From CALVLD01 sp964467585 (GTDB taxonomy: Bacteria; Bacillota; Clostridia; Christensenellales; CAG-138): 32,384 nucleotides of DNA. Of this stretch, positions 6,245 through 14,102 are shown piece after piece. The stretch is from contig CAYXRF010000016.1 of NCBI GenBank assembly GCA_964467585.1, positions 1 through 32,384 of the forward strand, in the 5' to 3' direction. The position numbers were made by a program, and so were the translations under genes. Under the pieces are notes generated by a model. It was not told the DNA's origin. It was given only the letters and a program-made list of their open reading frames with translations, and searched no databases. Numbering within the stretch: position 1 is the stretch's first letter; the number at the start of each line of letters is the position of its first letter.

Positions 6245-6673
6245 ATGTTGATGCCTAAAAGAGTTAAGCGCAGGAGAGTGCATAGGGGTCGCATGAAGGG
6301 CAGAGCGCTTCGCGGCAACACCATCACCTATGGCGAATATGGTCTCGTAGCTCTTGAGCCCGCGTGGGTCACGAGCAATCAGATTGAGGCAGCGCGTGTC
6401 GCAATGACACGTTTCATCAAGAGAAGCGGTCAGGTCTGGGTTAAGATATTCCCCGACAAGCCCGTTACAGAAAAGCCCGCTGAGACCCGAATGGGTTCAG
6501 GCAAGGGCTCGCCCGAGTACTGGGTAGCGGTTGTAAAGCCCGATCGCGTTATGTTCGAGATCGCCGGCGTTGACGAAGCAACATCGAAAGAGGCGCTGCG
6601 TCTTGCAATGCACAAGCTTCCGCTCAAGTGCAAGATCGTTAAGAAAGTGGAGGAAGTTACCAATGAAGACTAA
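6245..6673 (+). CDS. rplP: 50S ribosomal protein L16
   Basis: 142 residues. L16 organises the A-site region of the 50S subunit. Family features are the start MLMPKRVKRRRVHRGR, then GNTITYGEYGLVALEPAW and the RMGSGKGSPEYWVAVVKP loop. I chose the ATG at 6245, 10 nt after GGAGG, over the ATG at 6251, because L16 proteins usually begin ML(L/M)PKR. The 3' end overlaps rpmC by 11 nt. Confidence 0.97.
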   Translation: MLMPKRVKRRRVHRGRMKGRALRGNTITYGEYGLVALEPAWVTSNQIEAARVAMTRFIKRSGQVWVKIFPDKPVTEKPAETRMGSGKGSPEYWVAVVKPDRVMFEIAGVDEATSKEALRLAMHKLPLKCKIVKKVEEVTNED

Positions 6674-6869
6674 GGATCTGGCAAAGCTTCAGGCGCTTTC
6701 AGTCGAGGAGCTTCAGGCTCGTGAAACAGAGCTGAAGGCTGAGCTTTTTAACCTGCGCTTCCAGCAGGCGACAGGTCAGCTTGCAAACCCAATGCGTCTG
6801 CGCGACTGTAAGCGCGATATCGCAAGGGTTAAAACAATACTGAACGAGCGCGCGATCGCGGCTAACTGA
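6663..6869 (+). CDS. rpmC: 50S ribosomal protein L29
   Basis: 68 residues, typical of L29, a small helical hairpin at the exit tunnel that assists docking of signal recognition particle and trigger factor. It shows LSVEELQARETELKAELFNL and the conserved QLANPMRLRDCKRDIAR. The true start is the ATG at 6663, within the last codons of rplP and preceded by GGAGG; an earlier in-frame start would add non-L29 sequence. The 11-nt overlap with rplP implies translational coupling. Confidence 0.97.
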   Translation: MKTKDLAKLQALSVEELQARETELKAELFNLRFQQATGQLANPMRLRDCKRDIARVKTILNERAIAAN

Positions 6870-6888
6870 TTGAGGGAGGAAAACAAAG

Positions 6889-7161
6889 ATGGAAACTAAC
6901 AATGCTCCCGATAGGGGCTATCGCAAGACCCGTACAGGTATCGTTGTAAGCGACAAGATGGATAAAACCATCGTCGTAGCCGTCAAAACCAAGGTACGTC
7001 ATCCCCTTTATGGCAAGATGGTCAGCCGTACCGCAAAGTTTATGGCACACGATGAGGAGAATTCCTGCGGTATCGGCGATACAGTCAGGATTATGGAGAC
7101 CCGTCCGCTTTCTAAGGGCAAGCGTTGGCGTCTCGTCGAGATAATTGAGAAGGCGAAATAA
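6889..7161 (+). CDS. rpsQ: 30S ribosomal protein S17
   Basis: 90 residues, normal for S17, a primary 16S-binding OB-fold protein. Signatures are TRTGIVVSDKMDKTIVVAV and HPLYGKMVSRTAKFMAHDE, followed by GDTVRIMETRPLSKGKRW. The first 12 residues (METNNAPDRGYR) are a short polar extension. The ATG at 6889 follows GGGAGGAAAACAAAG. It stands in its usual place between rpmC and rplN. Confidence 0.98.
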   Translation: METNNAPDRGYRKTRTGIVVSDKMDKTIVVAVKTKVRHPLYGKMVSRTAKFMAHDEENSCGIGDTVRIMETRPLSKGKRWRLVEIIEKAK

Positions 7162-7179
7162 CCTTAGAGGGAGGACAGC

Positions 7180-7548
7180 ATGATTCAGCCACAAACAAGG
7201 TTAAAGGTTGCCGATAACAGCGGCGCCAAGGAAATAATGTGCATCCGAGTGCTCGGCGGCTCCAAAAGGAAGTTCGCGGGCATAGGCGATGTGATAGTGG
7301 CCTCCGTAAAGAGCGCGTCCGCCGGTGGCGCGGTCAAGAAGAAGGACGTTGTCAAGGCAGTTGTAGTGCGCACCGTTACGGGCGTGCAGCGCGCCGATGG
7401 CAGCCATATCCGCTTCGACGACAATGCGGCGGTTATTATAAACGATCAGAAGCAGCCCCGCGGCACCCGTATTTTCGGGCCGGTAGCGAGGGAGCTGCGT
7501 GAGAAAGACTATATGAAGATAGTCTCGCTCGCGCCCGAAGTTCTGTAA
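7180..7548 (+). CDS. rplN: 50S ribosomal protein L14
   Basis: 122 residues, exactly the usual length. L14 forms an inter-subunit bridge and is the binding site of the silencing factor RsfS. It begins MIQPQTRLKVADNSGAKEIMC, with the central GDVIVASVKSASAGGAVKKKDVVKAVVVRT and the terminal GTRIFGPVARELRE. A GGGAGGACAGC ribosome site precedes the ATG. Unremarkable. Confidence 0.98.
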   Translation: MIQPQTRLKVADNSGAKEIMCIRVLGGSKRKFAGIGDVIVASVKSASAGGAVKKKDVVKAVVVRTVTGVQRADGSHIRFDDNAAVIINDQKQPRGTRIFGPVARELREKDYMKIVSLAPEVL

Positions 7549-7563
7549 AAGAGGAGGAGCAAT

Positions 7564-7896
7564 ATGAACATCAAGACAGGCGATACCGTAATGGTAATAG
7601 CCGGCAACAACCTCAAGGACGTCGGCCGCACAGGTAAGGTTCTCATGGTCATGCCCAAGGCAGAGCGCGTAGTCGTTCAGGGCAGGGCAATGGTTATCCG
7701 TCACACGAAGCCCCGCCAGCAGGGGCAGGAGGGCGGCAGGATTGAAAAAGAGGGCAGCATCCACGTTTCAAACGTAATGCTCGTTTGCCCGTCCTGCAAG
7801 CGTCCCACTCGTGTTGGGCATCAGTTCATTGAAGGCAAGAACGGTGAGGTTACAAAGGTTCGCGTCTGCAAGAACTGCGGCAAGAAGATCGACTGA
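7564..7896 (+). CDS. rplX: 50S ribosomal protein L24
   Basis: 110 residues. L24 is an assembly initiator at the 5' end of 23S rRNA. The KOW motif lies at the N-terminus (IKTGDTVMVIAGNN followed by GRTGKV). Two Cys pairs at C75-x2-C78 and C102-x2-C105 form a zinc-ribbon-like C-terminal part, common in Firmicutes. Together with S4, S14 and L36 here, this shows the zinc-binding paralogue set. Preceded by GAGGAGC, 14 nt before rplE. Confidence 0.97.
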   Translation: MNIKTGDTVMVIAGNNLKDVGRTGKVLMVMPKAERVVVQGRAMVIRHTKPRQQGQEGGRIEKEGSIHVSNVMLVCPSCKRPTRVGHQFIEGKNGEVTKVRVCKNCGKKID

Positions 7897-7910
7897 GGAG
7901 GAAAGGCATA

Positions 7911-8534
7911 ATGGCTAAGAAGGAACAGGCACAGGCCCCCGCCAAGAAGAAGAAGGGTCAAGCGGAAGCCAAGGCGTTCTCCGAACCCGCCCGCCTCAGG
8001 GTCAGGTACAGCGAAGAGATCGCCCCCGCCATGAAGGAGAAATTCGGTTACGCCAACCCCATGATGATTCCCAAGATGGAGAAGATTGTTCTCAACATGG
8101 GTCTCGGCTCCGATAAGGATAATCCCAAGGCTATCGACCTTGCTCTGGAGCAGCTTGCGACGATTTCGGGTCAAAAGCCCGTTATCACAAAGGCAAAGAA
8201 GTCCGTCGCAAACTTCAAAGTTCGTCAGGGCATGAACATTGGTGCGAAGGTAACGCTTCGCGGCGACAGAATGTACTATTTCATGGATAAGCTCATGAAT
8301 ATCGTACTGCCCCGCGTCCGCGACTTCCGCGGCATTTCGGATGTAAGCTTTGACGGCCGCGGCAACTATGCCATGGGCGTTAAAGAGCAGTTGATCTTCC
8401 CAGAGATCAATTATGACGACGTCGATAAGGTTCGCGGTATGGATATCGTATTTGTTACGACAGCCAACACCGACGAAGAAGCCAAGGAGCTGCTTAAGCT
8501 CTTCGGTATGCCTTTCGCAAACATCAACGCCTGA
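7911..8534 (+). CDS. rplE: 50S ribosomal protein L5 with basic N-terminal extension
   Basis: 207 residues against about 180 for most L5 proteins. The first 27 or so are Lys/Ala/Gln rich (KKEQAQAPAKKKKGQAEAK) and are followed by the normal start LRVRYSEEIAPAMKEKFGY. L5 binds 5S rRNA; its core is intact, with KIEKIVLNMGLG-type sequence, TKAKKSVANFKVRQG and RDFRGISDVSFDGRGNY. The ATG at 7911 has a proper GAGGAGG site, so the extension is probably translated. It may add rRNA contacts (inference). Confidence 0.96.
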   Translation: MAKKEQAQAPAKKKKGQAEAKAFSEPARLRVRYSEEIAPAMKEKFGYANPMMIPKMEKIVLNMGLGSDKDNPKAIDLALEQLATISGQKPVITKAKKSVANFKVRQGMNIGAKVTLRGDRMYYFMDKLMNIVLPRVRDFRGISDVSFDGRGNYAMGVKEQLIFPEINYDDVDKVRGMDIVFVTTANTDEEAKELLKLFGMPFANINA

Positions 8535-8551
8535 TAAGGAGGATACTAACA

Positions 8552-8737
8552 GTGGCTAAACTATCAATGAAGCTAAAGCAGGCACGCGCTCCCAAGTATT
8601 CAACTCGGGCGTACACCCGTTGCCGCATCTGCGGTCGCCCCCATTCCGTTCTGCGTAAGTACGGCGTATGCCGCGTTTGCTTCCGCGAATTGGCGTACAA
8701 GGGCGAGATCCCCGGCGTGCGTAAGGCAAGCTGGTAA
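8552..8737 (+). CDS. rpsN: 30S ribosomal protein S14, zinc-binding type Z
   Basis: 61 residues, the short zinc-binding S14. The ligands are C24-x2-C27 and C40-x2-C43, with GRPHSVLRKYGVCRVCFRELA and the terminal GEIPGVRKASW. S14 sits in the 30S head. The start is a GTG at 8552, 8-9 nt after AAGGAGG. Type Z normally needs zinc, and no zinc-free paralogue is seen in this window. Confidence 0.97.
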   Translation: MAKLSMKLKQARAPKYSTRAYTRCRICGRPHSVLRKYGVCRVCFRELAYKGEIPGVRKASW

Positions 8738-8760
8738 TCTTTGAAAAGGAGGAAATTAAA

Positions 8761-9159
8761 ATGCTCGTAACAGATCCCATTGCCGATATGCTCACACGCA
8801 TCAGGAATGCGCTTGTCGCAAAGCACGAAACAGTCGATGTTCCCACATCCAACATGAAGCGTGCGATTGCCGAGATACTCCTTAACGAAGGTTACATAAA
8901 GGGCTACACCGTCGGCGACGAAGGCGTCGAGAAGATCATGACAATCACCCTTAAGTACGGCCCGAACCGTCAGAGGGTAATCACCGGCTTGAAGCGCATC
9001 TCCAAGCCCGGTCTGCGCGTGTATGCGCGCAACGACAAGCTTCCCAAGGTGCTTAACGGACTCGGCATCGCTATCATTTCCACCTCTCGCGGTATAATGA
9101 CCGACAGAGAGGCGCGCAAGCTCGGTGTCGGCGGCGAAGTTCTCGCCTACGTTTGGTAA
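8761..9159 (+). CDS. rpsH: 30S ribosomal protein S8
   Basis: 132 residues, standard. S8 binds the central domain of 16S rRNA; in E. coli it is the translational repressor of the spc operon. Hallmarks are TDPIADMLTRIRNAL at the start and KVLNGLGIAIISTSRGIMTDREARKLGVGGE at the end. An AAAGGAGG site precedes the ATG. A longer gap (34 nt) follows before rplF. Confidence 0.98.
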   Translation: MLVTDPIADMLTRIRNALVAKHETVDVPTSNMKRAIAEILLNEGYIKGYTVGDEGVEKIMTITLKYGPNRQRVITGLKRISKPGLRVYARNDKLPKVLNGLGIAIISTSRGIMTDREARKLGVGGEVLAYVW

Positions 9160-9193
9160 GCCCCCATAATAATTATTTTACGGAGGTAAGAAA

Positions 9194-9730
9194 ATGTCTC
9201 GAATCGGAAAACTTCCGATCACCGTTCCCAACGGAGTGACAATCACGGTCGAGAACAACGTAGTGACCGTTAAGGGCCCCAAGGGTGAGTTATCGGAAAA
9301 GGTCTCTGACCGCATGAAGCTCAGTGAGGAGAACGGCGTTATGAAGGTTGAACGCCCCACTGACAACAAGCAGGATCGCTCCCTGCACGGTCTCACCCGC
9401 ACACTTATCAACAACATGGTCGTCGGCGTAACCACAGGCTTTGAGAAGAAGCTTGAGATAGAGGGCACGGGCTATAAGGCCGCAAAGAGCGGCAACAAGC
9501 TTGTTCTCAGCGTCGGATACTCCCACAATGTTGAGTTCGTTGAGGAGAATGGCATCACATACGACGTCCCCGCTCCCACGAAAATCACCGTTAAGGGCAT
9601 AAGCAAGCAGCAGGTCGGCCAGATTGCAGCTGACATTCGCAAGGTGCGTCCGCCTGAACCCTACAAGGGCAAGGGCATCAGGTACGCAGGCGAATTTGTC
9701 CGCCGTAAGGAAGGCAAGACGGGTAAGTAA
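9194..9730 (+). CDS. rplF: 50S ribosomal protein L6
   Basis: 178 residues, normal for L6, a two-domain protein near the sarcin-ricin loop and GTPase centre. It starts MSRIGKLPITVPNGV. Conserved segments are TVKGPKGELS, the GLTRTLINNMVVGVTTGF helix region and the C-terminal PPEPYKGKGIRYAGEFVRRKEGKTGK. The 34-nt spacer upstream is AT-rich and carries an ACGGAGG site. Confidence 0.98.
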   Translation: MSRIGKLPITVPNGVTITVENNVVTVKGPKGELSEKVSDRMKLSEENGVMKVERPTDNKQDRSLHGLTRTLINNMVVGVTTGFEKKLEIEGTGYKAAKSGNKLVLSVGYSHNVEFVEENGITYDVPAPTKITVKGISKQQVGQIAADIRKVRPPEPYKGKGIRYAGEFVRRKEGKTGK

Positions 9731-9747
9731 TTCAGGAGGAGAATGAT

Positions 9748-10116
9748 ATGATAAGCAAGCTTGATAAGAACACGATCCGCAAGGCTCGTCATTACCGTCA
9801 GCGTCGTCACATTAACGGCACTCCGGAAAGGCCCCGTCTGAATGTCTACCGCAGCTTGAAGCACATTTACGCTCAGGTAATCAACGATGTGGAGGGCGTT
9901 ACAATCGCCTCCGCAAGCACGGTTGAGCCTGAGATTGCCGCAAAGCTTGAAGGCAAGAACAAAAAGCAGGCGGCGGAGCTGGTTGGTGAAGCCGTTGCTG
10001 TACGCGCCAAGGATAAGGGCGTTGAAAAGGTCGTATTTGACCGCGGCGGTTATCTGTATACAGGTCGTGTGGCTGAAGTGGCAAACGGCGCCCGCAAGGG
10101 CGGTCTGGACTTTTAA
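9748..10116 (+). CDS. rplR: 50S ribosomal protein L18
   Basis: 122 residues. L18 binds 5S rRNA with L5 and L25. It shows the N-terminal basic tail with RHYRQRRHINGTPERPRLNVYRS, HIYAQVINDVEGVTIASAST and the terminal FDRGGYLYTGRVAEVANGARKGGLDF. A CAGGAGG ribosome site precedes the ATG. It lies 17 nt after rplF and 12 nt before rpsE. Confidence 0.98.
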   Translation: MISKLDKNTIRKARHYRQRRHINGTPERPRLNVYRSLKHIYAQVINDVEGVTIASASTVEPEIAAKLEGKNKKQAAELVGEAVAVRAKDKGVEKVVFDRGGYLYTGRVAEVANGARKGGLDF

Positions 10117-10128
10117 GGGAGGTAGCAA

Positions 10129-10638
10129 ATGCAGCAGAAGCGTAACTTCACTCCGGAAGTACCGGAATTTCAGGAGCGCCTTGTGTCGGTCAACCGTGTT
10201 GCCAAGGTCGTCAAGGGCGGCCGTACTTTCCGCTTTTCCGCTCTCATCGTTATAGGCGATGAAAAGGGCAGGGTAGGCGTTGGTATGGGCAAGGCTGCGG
10301 AGATCCCCGAGGCTGTCAGGAAGGGTGTTGAGGACGCAAAGCGTCACATCATCACAATTCCCATCGTCGGAACAACAATTCCCCACGCCGTAAACGGCAA
10401 ATTCTCAAAGGGCTTCGTCAAGATGCTTCCCGCTGAGGAAGGTACCGGCGTCATCGCGGGCGGTCCCGTCCGCGCCGTTCTTGAGATGGCGGGCATAAAG
10501 GATATCCGCACAAAGAGCTATGGCTCAAACAATCCCGCCAACTGCGTTAAGGCGACTCTTGATGGTTTGAAGCAGCTCAGAACGGCGGAGGAAATCGCCC
10601 GTCTGCGCGGCAAGACTGTCGCCGAGATAACAGAGTAA
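10129..10638 (+). CDS. rpsE: 30S ribosomal protein S5
   Basis: 169 residues. S5 forms part of the mRNA entry channel and is important for decoding accuracy. The double-stranded RNA-binding-like N-terminal domain has RLVSVNRVAKVVKGGRTF and DEKGRVGVGMGKA. The C-terminal domain has GTGVIAGGPVRAVLEMAGI and KSYGSNNPANCVKATLDGL. The ATG at 10129 follows GGGAGG by 7 nt. No departure from the family. Confidence 0.98.
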   Translation: MQQKRNFTPEVPEFQERLVSVNRVAKVVKGGRTFRFSALIVIGDEKGRVGVGMGKAAEIPEAVRKGVEDAKRHIITIPIVGTTIPHAVNGKFSKGFVKMLPAEEGTGVIAGGPVRAVLEMAGIKDIRTKSYGSNNPANCVKATLDGLKQLRTAEEIARLRGKTVAEITE

Positions 10639-10653
10639 GGGGGACTATTTAAA

Positions 10654-10836
10654 ATGGCAAACCTTAAGATAACACTTGTAAAAAGCACCATTGGCGCACT
10701 CAAGGATCAGCAGGCGACTGTTGAAGCTTTGGGTCTGCACAAAATGCACTCGACGGTTATCAAACCCGACAATGCGTGTGTGCGCGGCATGATTTTCAAA
10801 GTAAAGCACCTTGTCAAGGTGGAAGAAGAAGCGTAA
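10654..10836 (+). CDS. rpmD: 50S ribosomal protein L30
   Basis: 60 residues, the usual bacterial L30. It has the ITLVKSTIGALKDQQATVEALGL and HKMHSTV patterns with a C-terminal MIFKVKHLVKVEE. L30 is a small 23S-binding protein that is absent in some lineages; its presence between rpsE and rplO is the common Firmicutes order. Preceded by a GGGGGA site. Confidence 0.97.
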   Translation: MANLKITLVKSTIGALKDQQATVEALGLHKMHSTVIKPDNACVRGMIFKVKHLVKVEEEA

Positions 10837-10847
10837 GGGGGTGCAAT

Positions 10848-11288
10848 ATGAAACTACATGAGTTACAGCCCGTTGAGGGTTCCACTACTGCCAAAAGGCG
10901 TGTCGGCCGCGGAACCGGCTCCGGTTTGGGTAAAACCTCCGGATACGGCAACAAGGGTCAAAAGGCACGCAGCGGCAGCAAGAAGAACGGCTTTGAGGGC
11001 GGTCAGATGCCCCTGCCGCGTCGTCTTCCAAAGCGTGGTTTCCACAATAACTTCGCTAAGGAATATTCCGTTATCAACATTGAGGAGCTTAACTGCCTCG
11101 ATAACGGCACTGTGGTGACGGTTGAGTCTCTCAAAGAGGCGGGCGTCATCCGCAAGATCGAAAAGGACGGACTCAAGGTTCTGGGTCGTGGCGAGCTTAC
11201 AAAGTCTTTGACCGTTAAGGCGGCCAAGGTCTCGGAATCAGCCCGTAATGCTATTGTTGCCGCGGGCGGGACTGTTGAGGTGGAGTAA
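10848..11288 (+). CDS. rplO: 50S ribosomal protein L15
   Basis: 146 residues. L15 is a late-assembling protein with a long basic N-terminal tail. It starts MKLHELQPVEGS, followed by the Gly/Arg/Lys-rich RRVGRGTGSGLGKTSGYG and GFEGGQMPLPRRLPKRGF. I chose the ATG at 10848, 6 nt after GGGGG; upstream in-frame sequence belongs to rpmD in another frame. The stop TAA shares one base with the secY ATG (TAATG), so SecY translation is probably coupled. Confidence 0.97.
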   Translation: MKLHELQPVEGSTTAKRRVGRGTGSGLGKTSGYGNKGQKARSGSKKNGFEGGQMPLPRRLPKRGFHNNFAKEYSVINIEELNCLDNGTVVTVESLKEAGVIRKIEKDGLKVLGRGELTKSLTVKAAKVSESARNAIVAAGGTVEVE

Positions 11289-12646
11289 TGTTTAAGACAT
11301 TCATCAACGCGTGGAAGGCAAAGGACATTCGTACCAAGATGCTGTTCACGCTGCTCCTCATCGTTGTCTATCGTCTCGGTTCATACATTCCCATTCCCGG
11401 CGTAAACGCCTCCGCGATAGCGGCAAGCGTTGCCGACTATGACCTGTTGGGGTTTTTAAACCTCTTCAGCGGCGGAAGTCTAAGCCAGTTCTCACTGTTT
11501 GCAATGGGTATTTCGCCGTACATCACAGGCTCCATTATTATGCAGCTGCTCTGCATCGCAATCCCTGCTCTTGAGCGTCTCTCCAAGGAGGAGGACGGCA
11601 GACAGAAGATTGAAAAGATCACTCGCTTTGTGGGTATCGGTCTTGCCGCGGTGCAGTCAATCAGCATAGTCGTAAGCCTTAACAGCATGACGGGTATTGA
11701 CGTGCTTAACGTTACAATCCTGTTCTCCAACGCAACCGTCAACACGATATTTACATATGTCACGATAGGCGTATGCTGCACGGCGGGCACTGCGTTCCTT
11801 ATGTGGATGGGCGAGCGTATCACAGAAAAGGGCATCGGCAACGGTATTTCAATGCTGATATTCGCTTCAATCGTAGCTTCGGTTCCCTCGGTAGTGGTAA
11901 AAATATTCACCTCAACCGAGTGGCTGCCGTGGGCAAGGATTGCAACCGATGGCGGCGGTCTGTATCGCTGGTGGGTTCTGCCCGTTGTTCTTGTGTTCGT
12001 TGCCATACTGGTTGTCGGCATTGTTCTGGTTGAAAAGGCGGTTCGCCGCATTCCCGTTCAGTATGCAAAGCGCGTTGTCGGGCGCAAGCTCTATGGCGGT
12101 CAGTCCACGCATATCCCCATGAAGGCGAATGCAAACGGCGTTATGCCCCTTATCTTTGCAATGACAATATTGCAGGTTCCCGCTATGATAGGTCAGTTCT
12201 GGTCCAATCAAGACGCGGGCTTCCCCAAGTTCATTGCAACCTATCTCAGCGCAAGCTCCGATAATCCATGGGGCGTCGTGATTTACTATGTGCTTTACGG
12301 TCTTTTGATCGTTGGGTTCGCATACTTCTATTCAACCATTTCGTTCAACGCTGTTGATATATCCAAGAATCTTCAGCAGAACGGCGGATTTATCCCCGGC
12401 ATTCGTCCGGGCATACCCACAAGCGAATATCTGCAGAAAAAGTGCAATCGCCTCACGCTTTTCGGCGCACTGTTCCTCTGCCTTATCGCAATTATTCCGT
12501 CGCTCACGCTGTCCTTCCTTGATATCACGCTGCTGAGCGCGTTCGGCCCAACAAGCATACTGATCATGGTAAGCGTCGCGTTGGAGACGTCCGAGCAGTT
12601 GGATTCTCTGCTGCTTATGCGTCACTACAAGGGCTTCCTCGGTTAA
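11288..12646 (+). CDS. secY: Preprotein translocase channel subunit SecY
   Basis: 452 residues, slightly longer than the usual 430-440. SecY is the ten-helix channel through which Sec substrates cross or enter the membrane. The first helix is preceded by KAKDIRTKMLFTLLLI. Family motifs include YRLGSYIPIPGVN, the plug-region FSGGSLSQFSLFAMGI, SPYITGSIIMQLL, the cytosolic RRIPVQYAKRVVGRK loop, and PTSEYLQKKCNRLTLFGA near the last helices. It sits between rplO and adk, its usual place, and overlaps rplO by 1 nt. Confidence 0.98.
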   Translation: MFKTFINAWKAKDIRTKMLFTLLLIVVYRLGSYIPIPGVNASAIAASVADYDLLGFLNLFSGGSLSQFSLFAMGISPYITGSIIMQLLCIAIPALERLSKEEDGRQKIEKITRFVGIGLAAVQSISIVVSLNSMTGIDVLNVTILFSNATVNTIFTYVTIGVCCTAGTAFLMWMGERITEKGIGNGISMLIFASIVASVPSVVVKIFTSTEWLPWARIATDGGGLYRWWVLPVVLVFVAILVVGIVLVEKAVRRIPVQYAKRVVGRKLYGGQSTHIPMKANANGVMPLIFAMTILQVPAMIGQFWSNQDAGFPKFIATYLSASSDNPWGVVIYYVLYGLLIVGFAYFYSTISFNAVDISKNLQQNGGFIPGIRPGIPTSEYLQKKCNRLTLFGALFLCLIAIIPSLTLSFLDITLLSAFGPTSILIMVSVALETSEQLDSLLLMRHYKGFLG

Positions 12647-12654
12647 TTCAAATA

Positions 12655-13281
12655 ATGAACCTTATTCTTTTAGGACCGCCGGGTGCCGGAAAAGGCACCC
12701 AGGCGGCCAAAATTGCAGGACGCTACTCTCTGCCGCATATATCCACAGGCGATATGCTGCGGTCTGAGATAGCGTATAAAACGCCCCTCGGGATGAAGGC
12801 TAAGGCTCTCATCGACGAGGGCGAGCTTGTCCCGGACGATATTATCACAGCAATGGTCAAAAACCGAATCGCCCGTAAGGATTGCGCGAACGGCTTTCTG
12901 CTTGACGGCTTTCCGCGGACGATTGCTCAGGCGGAGGCTCTTGTGCAGTTTGCGGATATCGACCGCGCAGTGTGCATTGAGGTTCCCGACGAGGCGATTG
13001 TTGAACGCATGGCGTCGCGCCGCCTTTGCCCGCTTTGCAAGCGCACATACAGCGTTGGCGCGGAAACGGACAAGGAGCATTACTGCGACTGCGGCGCGCA
13101 GCTTGTCGCACGGGACGACGATCGTCCCGAAACCGTCCGCCACAGGCTTAAGGTCTATGGCGATATGACTCTGCCGCTGGTTGATTTTTTCAGGCAGCGC
13201 GATATGCTGAGTACGGTTGACGGCGTTGGCGACGTTGATTCTGTCGCGGAGCAAATTTTTGCTGTATTGGATAATATTTGA
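12655..13281 (+). CDS. adk: Adenylate kinase with atypical zinc-LID spacing
   Basis: 208 residues; converts ATP and AMP to two ADP. The P-loop GPPGAGKGT is at residues 7-15, and the AMP-binding HISTGDMLR and DGFPRTIAQAE segments are present. The LID has Cys at 125, 128, 144 and 146, that is C-x2-C-x15-C-x-C, while the classic zinc LID is C-x2-C-x16-C-x2-C, so two residues are missing. The RDDDRPETVRHRL block after it is normal. No Shine-Dalgarno sequence is visible in the 8 nt after secY, so translation may depend on coupling to secY. Confidence 0.96.
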   Translation: MNLILLGPPGAGKGTQAAKIAGRYSLPHISTGDMLRSEIAYKTPLGMKAKALIDEGELVPDDIITAMVKNRIARKDCANGFLLDGFPRTIAQAEALVQFADIDRAVCIEVPDEAIVERMASRRLCPLCKRTYSVGAETDKEHYCDCGAQLVARDDDRPETVRHRLKVYGDMTLPLVDFFRQRDMLSTVDGVGDVDSVAEQIFAVLDNI

Positions 13282-13284
13282 CGT

Positions 13285-14052
13285 ATGAGTGAGCATATTA
13301 CAATAAAGTCTGAGGCACAGTTGGATAAAATGCGCGTTGCGGGCGCGCTGGTGGGCAACACGCTTAAGCATATCGAGTCTTTGATAGCAGTCGGCGTCTC
13401 AACCTATGAGCTTGACCGCGAGGCGGAGGATTTTATCCGCAAAAACGGCGGAGTCCCCTCCTTCCTCAATTATGACGGCTTTCCCGCAAGCATATGCACG
13501 TCCGTTAACGAGCAGGTCGTTCACGGCATCCCCTCAAAAAAGGTGAGGCTGAAGGACGGCGACATTATCAGCGTTGACTGCGGCGCCATTGTTGAAGGCT
13601 ATCACGGCGACGCCGCAAGGACTTTTCTTGTTGGCAGCGTCGCGTCGGAGATTCAAAAGCTTGTAGAGGTCACACGCGAGTGCTTTTATAAGGGTATTGA
13701 GCAGGCTGTCGAGGGCAATCACATATGCGACATTGGACGAGCGGTTGAAGCACATGCGCGTGAATACGGCTATGGCGTTGTGCGCGATATGGTCGGACAC
13801 GGCATAGGCACGCATATGCACGAGCCGCCGGAGGTTCCAAACTTTACCGACCCCCGCATGGGCAGGGGCGTCAGACTTTATGCCGGCATGACGATTGCCG
13901 TTGAGCCAATGATTAATCTCGGTACATGGCGCATAGTAATTGCAGACGACGGGTGGACTTGCACCACGGCGGACGGCAAGCCGAGCGCACATTACGAGAA
14001 CACAATAATCATAACGAAAAATTCCGCCGAGGTATTGACAAACCCTCAATGA
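13285..14052 (+). CDS. map: Type I methionine aminopeptidase
   Basis: 255 residues; removes the initiator Met from nascent proteins after deformylation. All expected metal and catalytic residues are present: H80 (VVHG), D98 (SVDCG), D109 (HGDAART), H172 (VGHGIG), E207 (AVEPM) and E238 (HYENT), matching the E. coli set in order and nearly in spacing. It starts 3 nt after adk with no visible ribosome site, so coupling is likely. Its last 18 bp contain the -35 box of an internal promoter. Confidence 0.97.
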   Translation: MSEHITIKSEAQLDKMRVAGALVGNTLKHIESLIAVGVSTYELDREAEDFIRKNGGVPSFLNYDGFPASICTSVNEQVVHGIPSKKVRLKDGDIISVDCGAIVEGYHGDAARTFLVGSVASEIQKLVEVTRECFYKGIEQAVEGNHICDIGRAVEAHAREYGYGVVRDMVGHGIGTHMHEPPEVPNFTDPRMGRGVRLYAGMTIAVEPMINLGTWRIVIADDGWTCTTADGKPSAHYENTIIITKNSAEVLTNPQ

Positions 14053-14063
14053 CAGTGTAAAAT
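14035..14063 (+). promoter_or_regulatory. Internal promoter at the 3' end of map
   Basis: A perfect TTGACA (14035-14040) and TAAAAT (14058-14063) are 17 bp apart. The -35 lies within the last codons of map and the -10 just after its stop. It would give separate transcription of the KOW protein, infA, rpmJ and perhaps the alpha-operon genes. Confidence 0.65.
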
Positions 14064-14102
14064 GCTAAGGTTGCGGCATGTCGATGGGAGGTGCGGTCGT
14101 TT

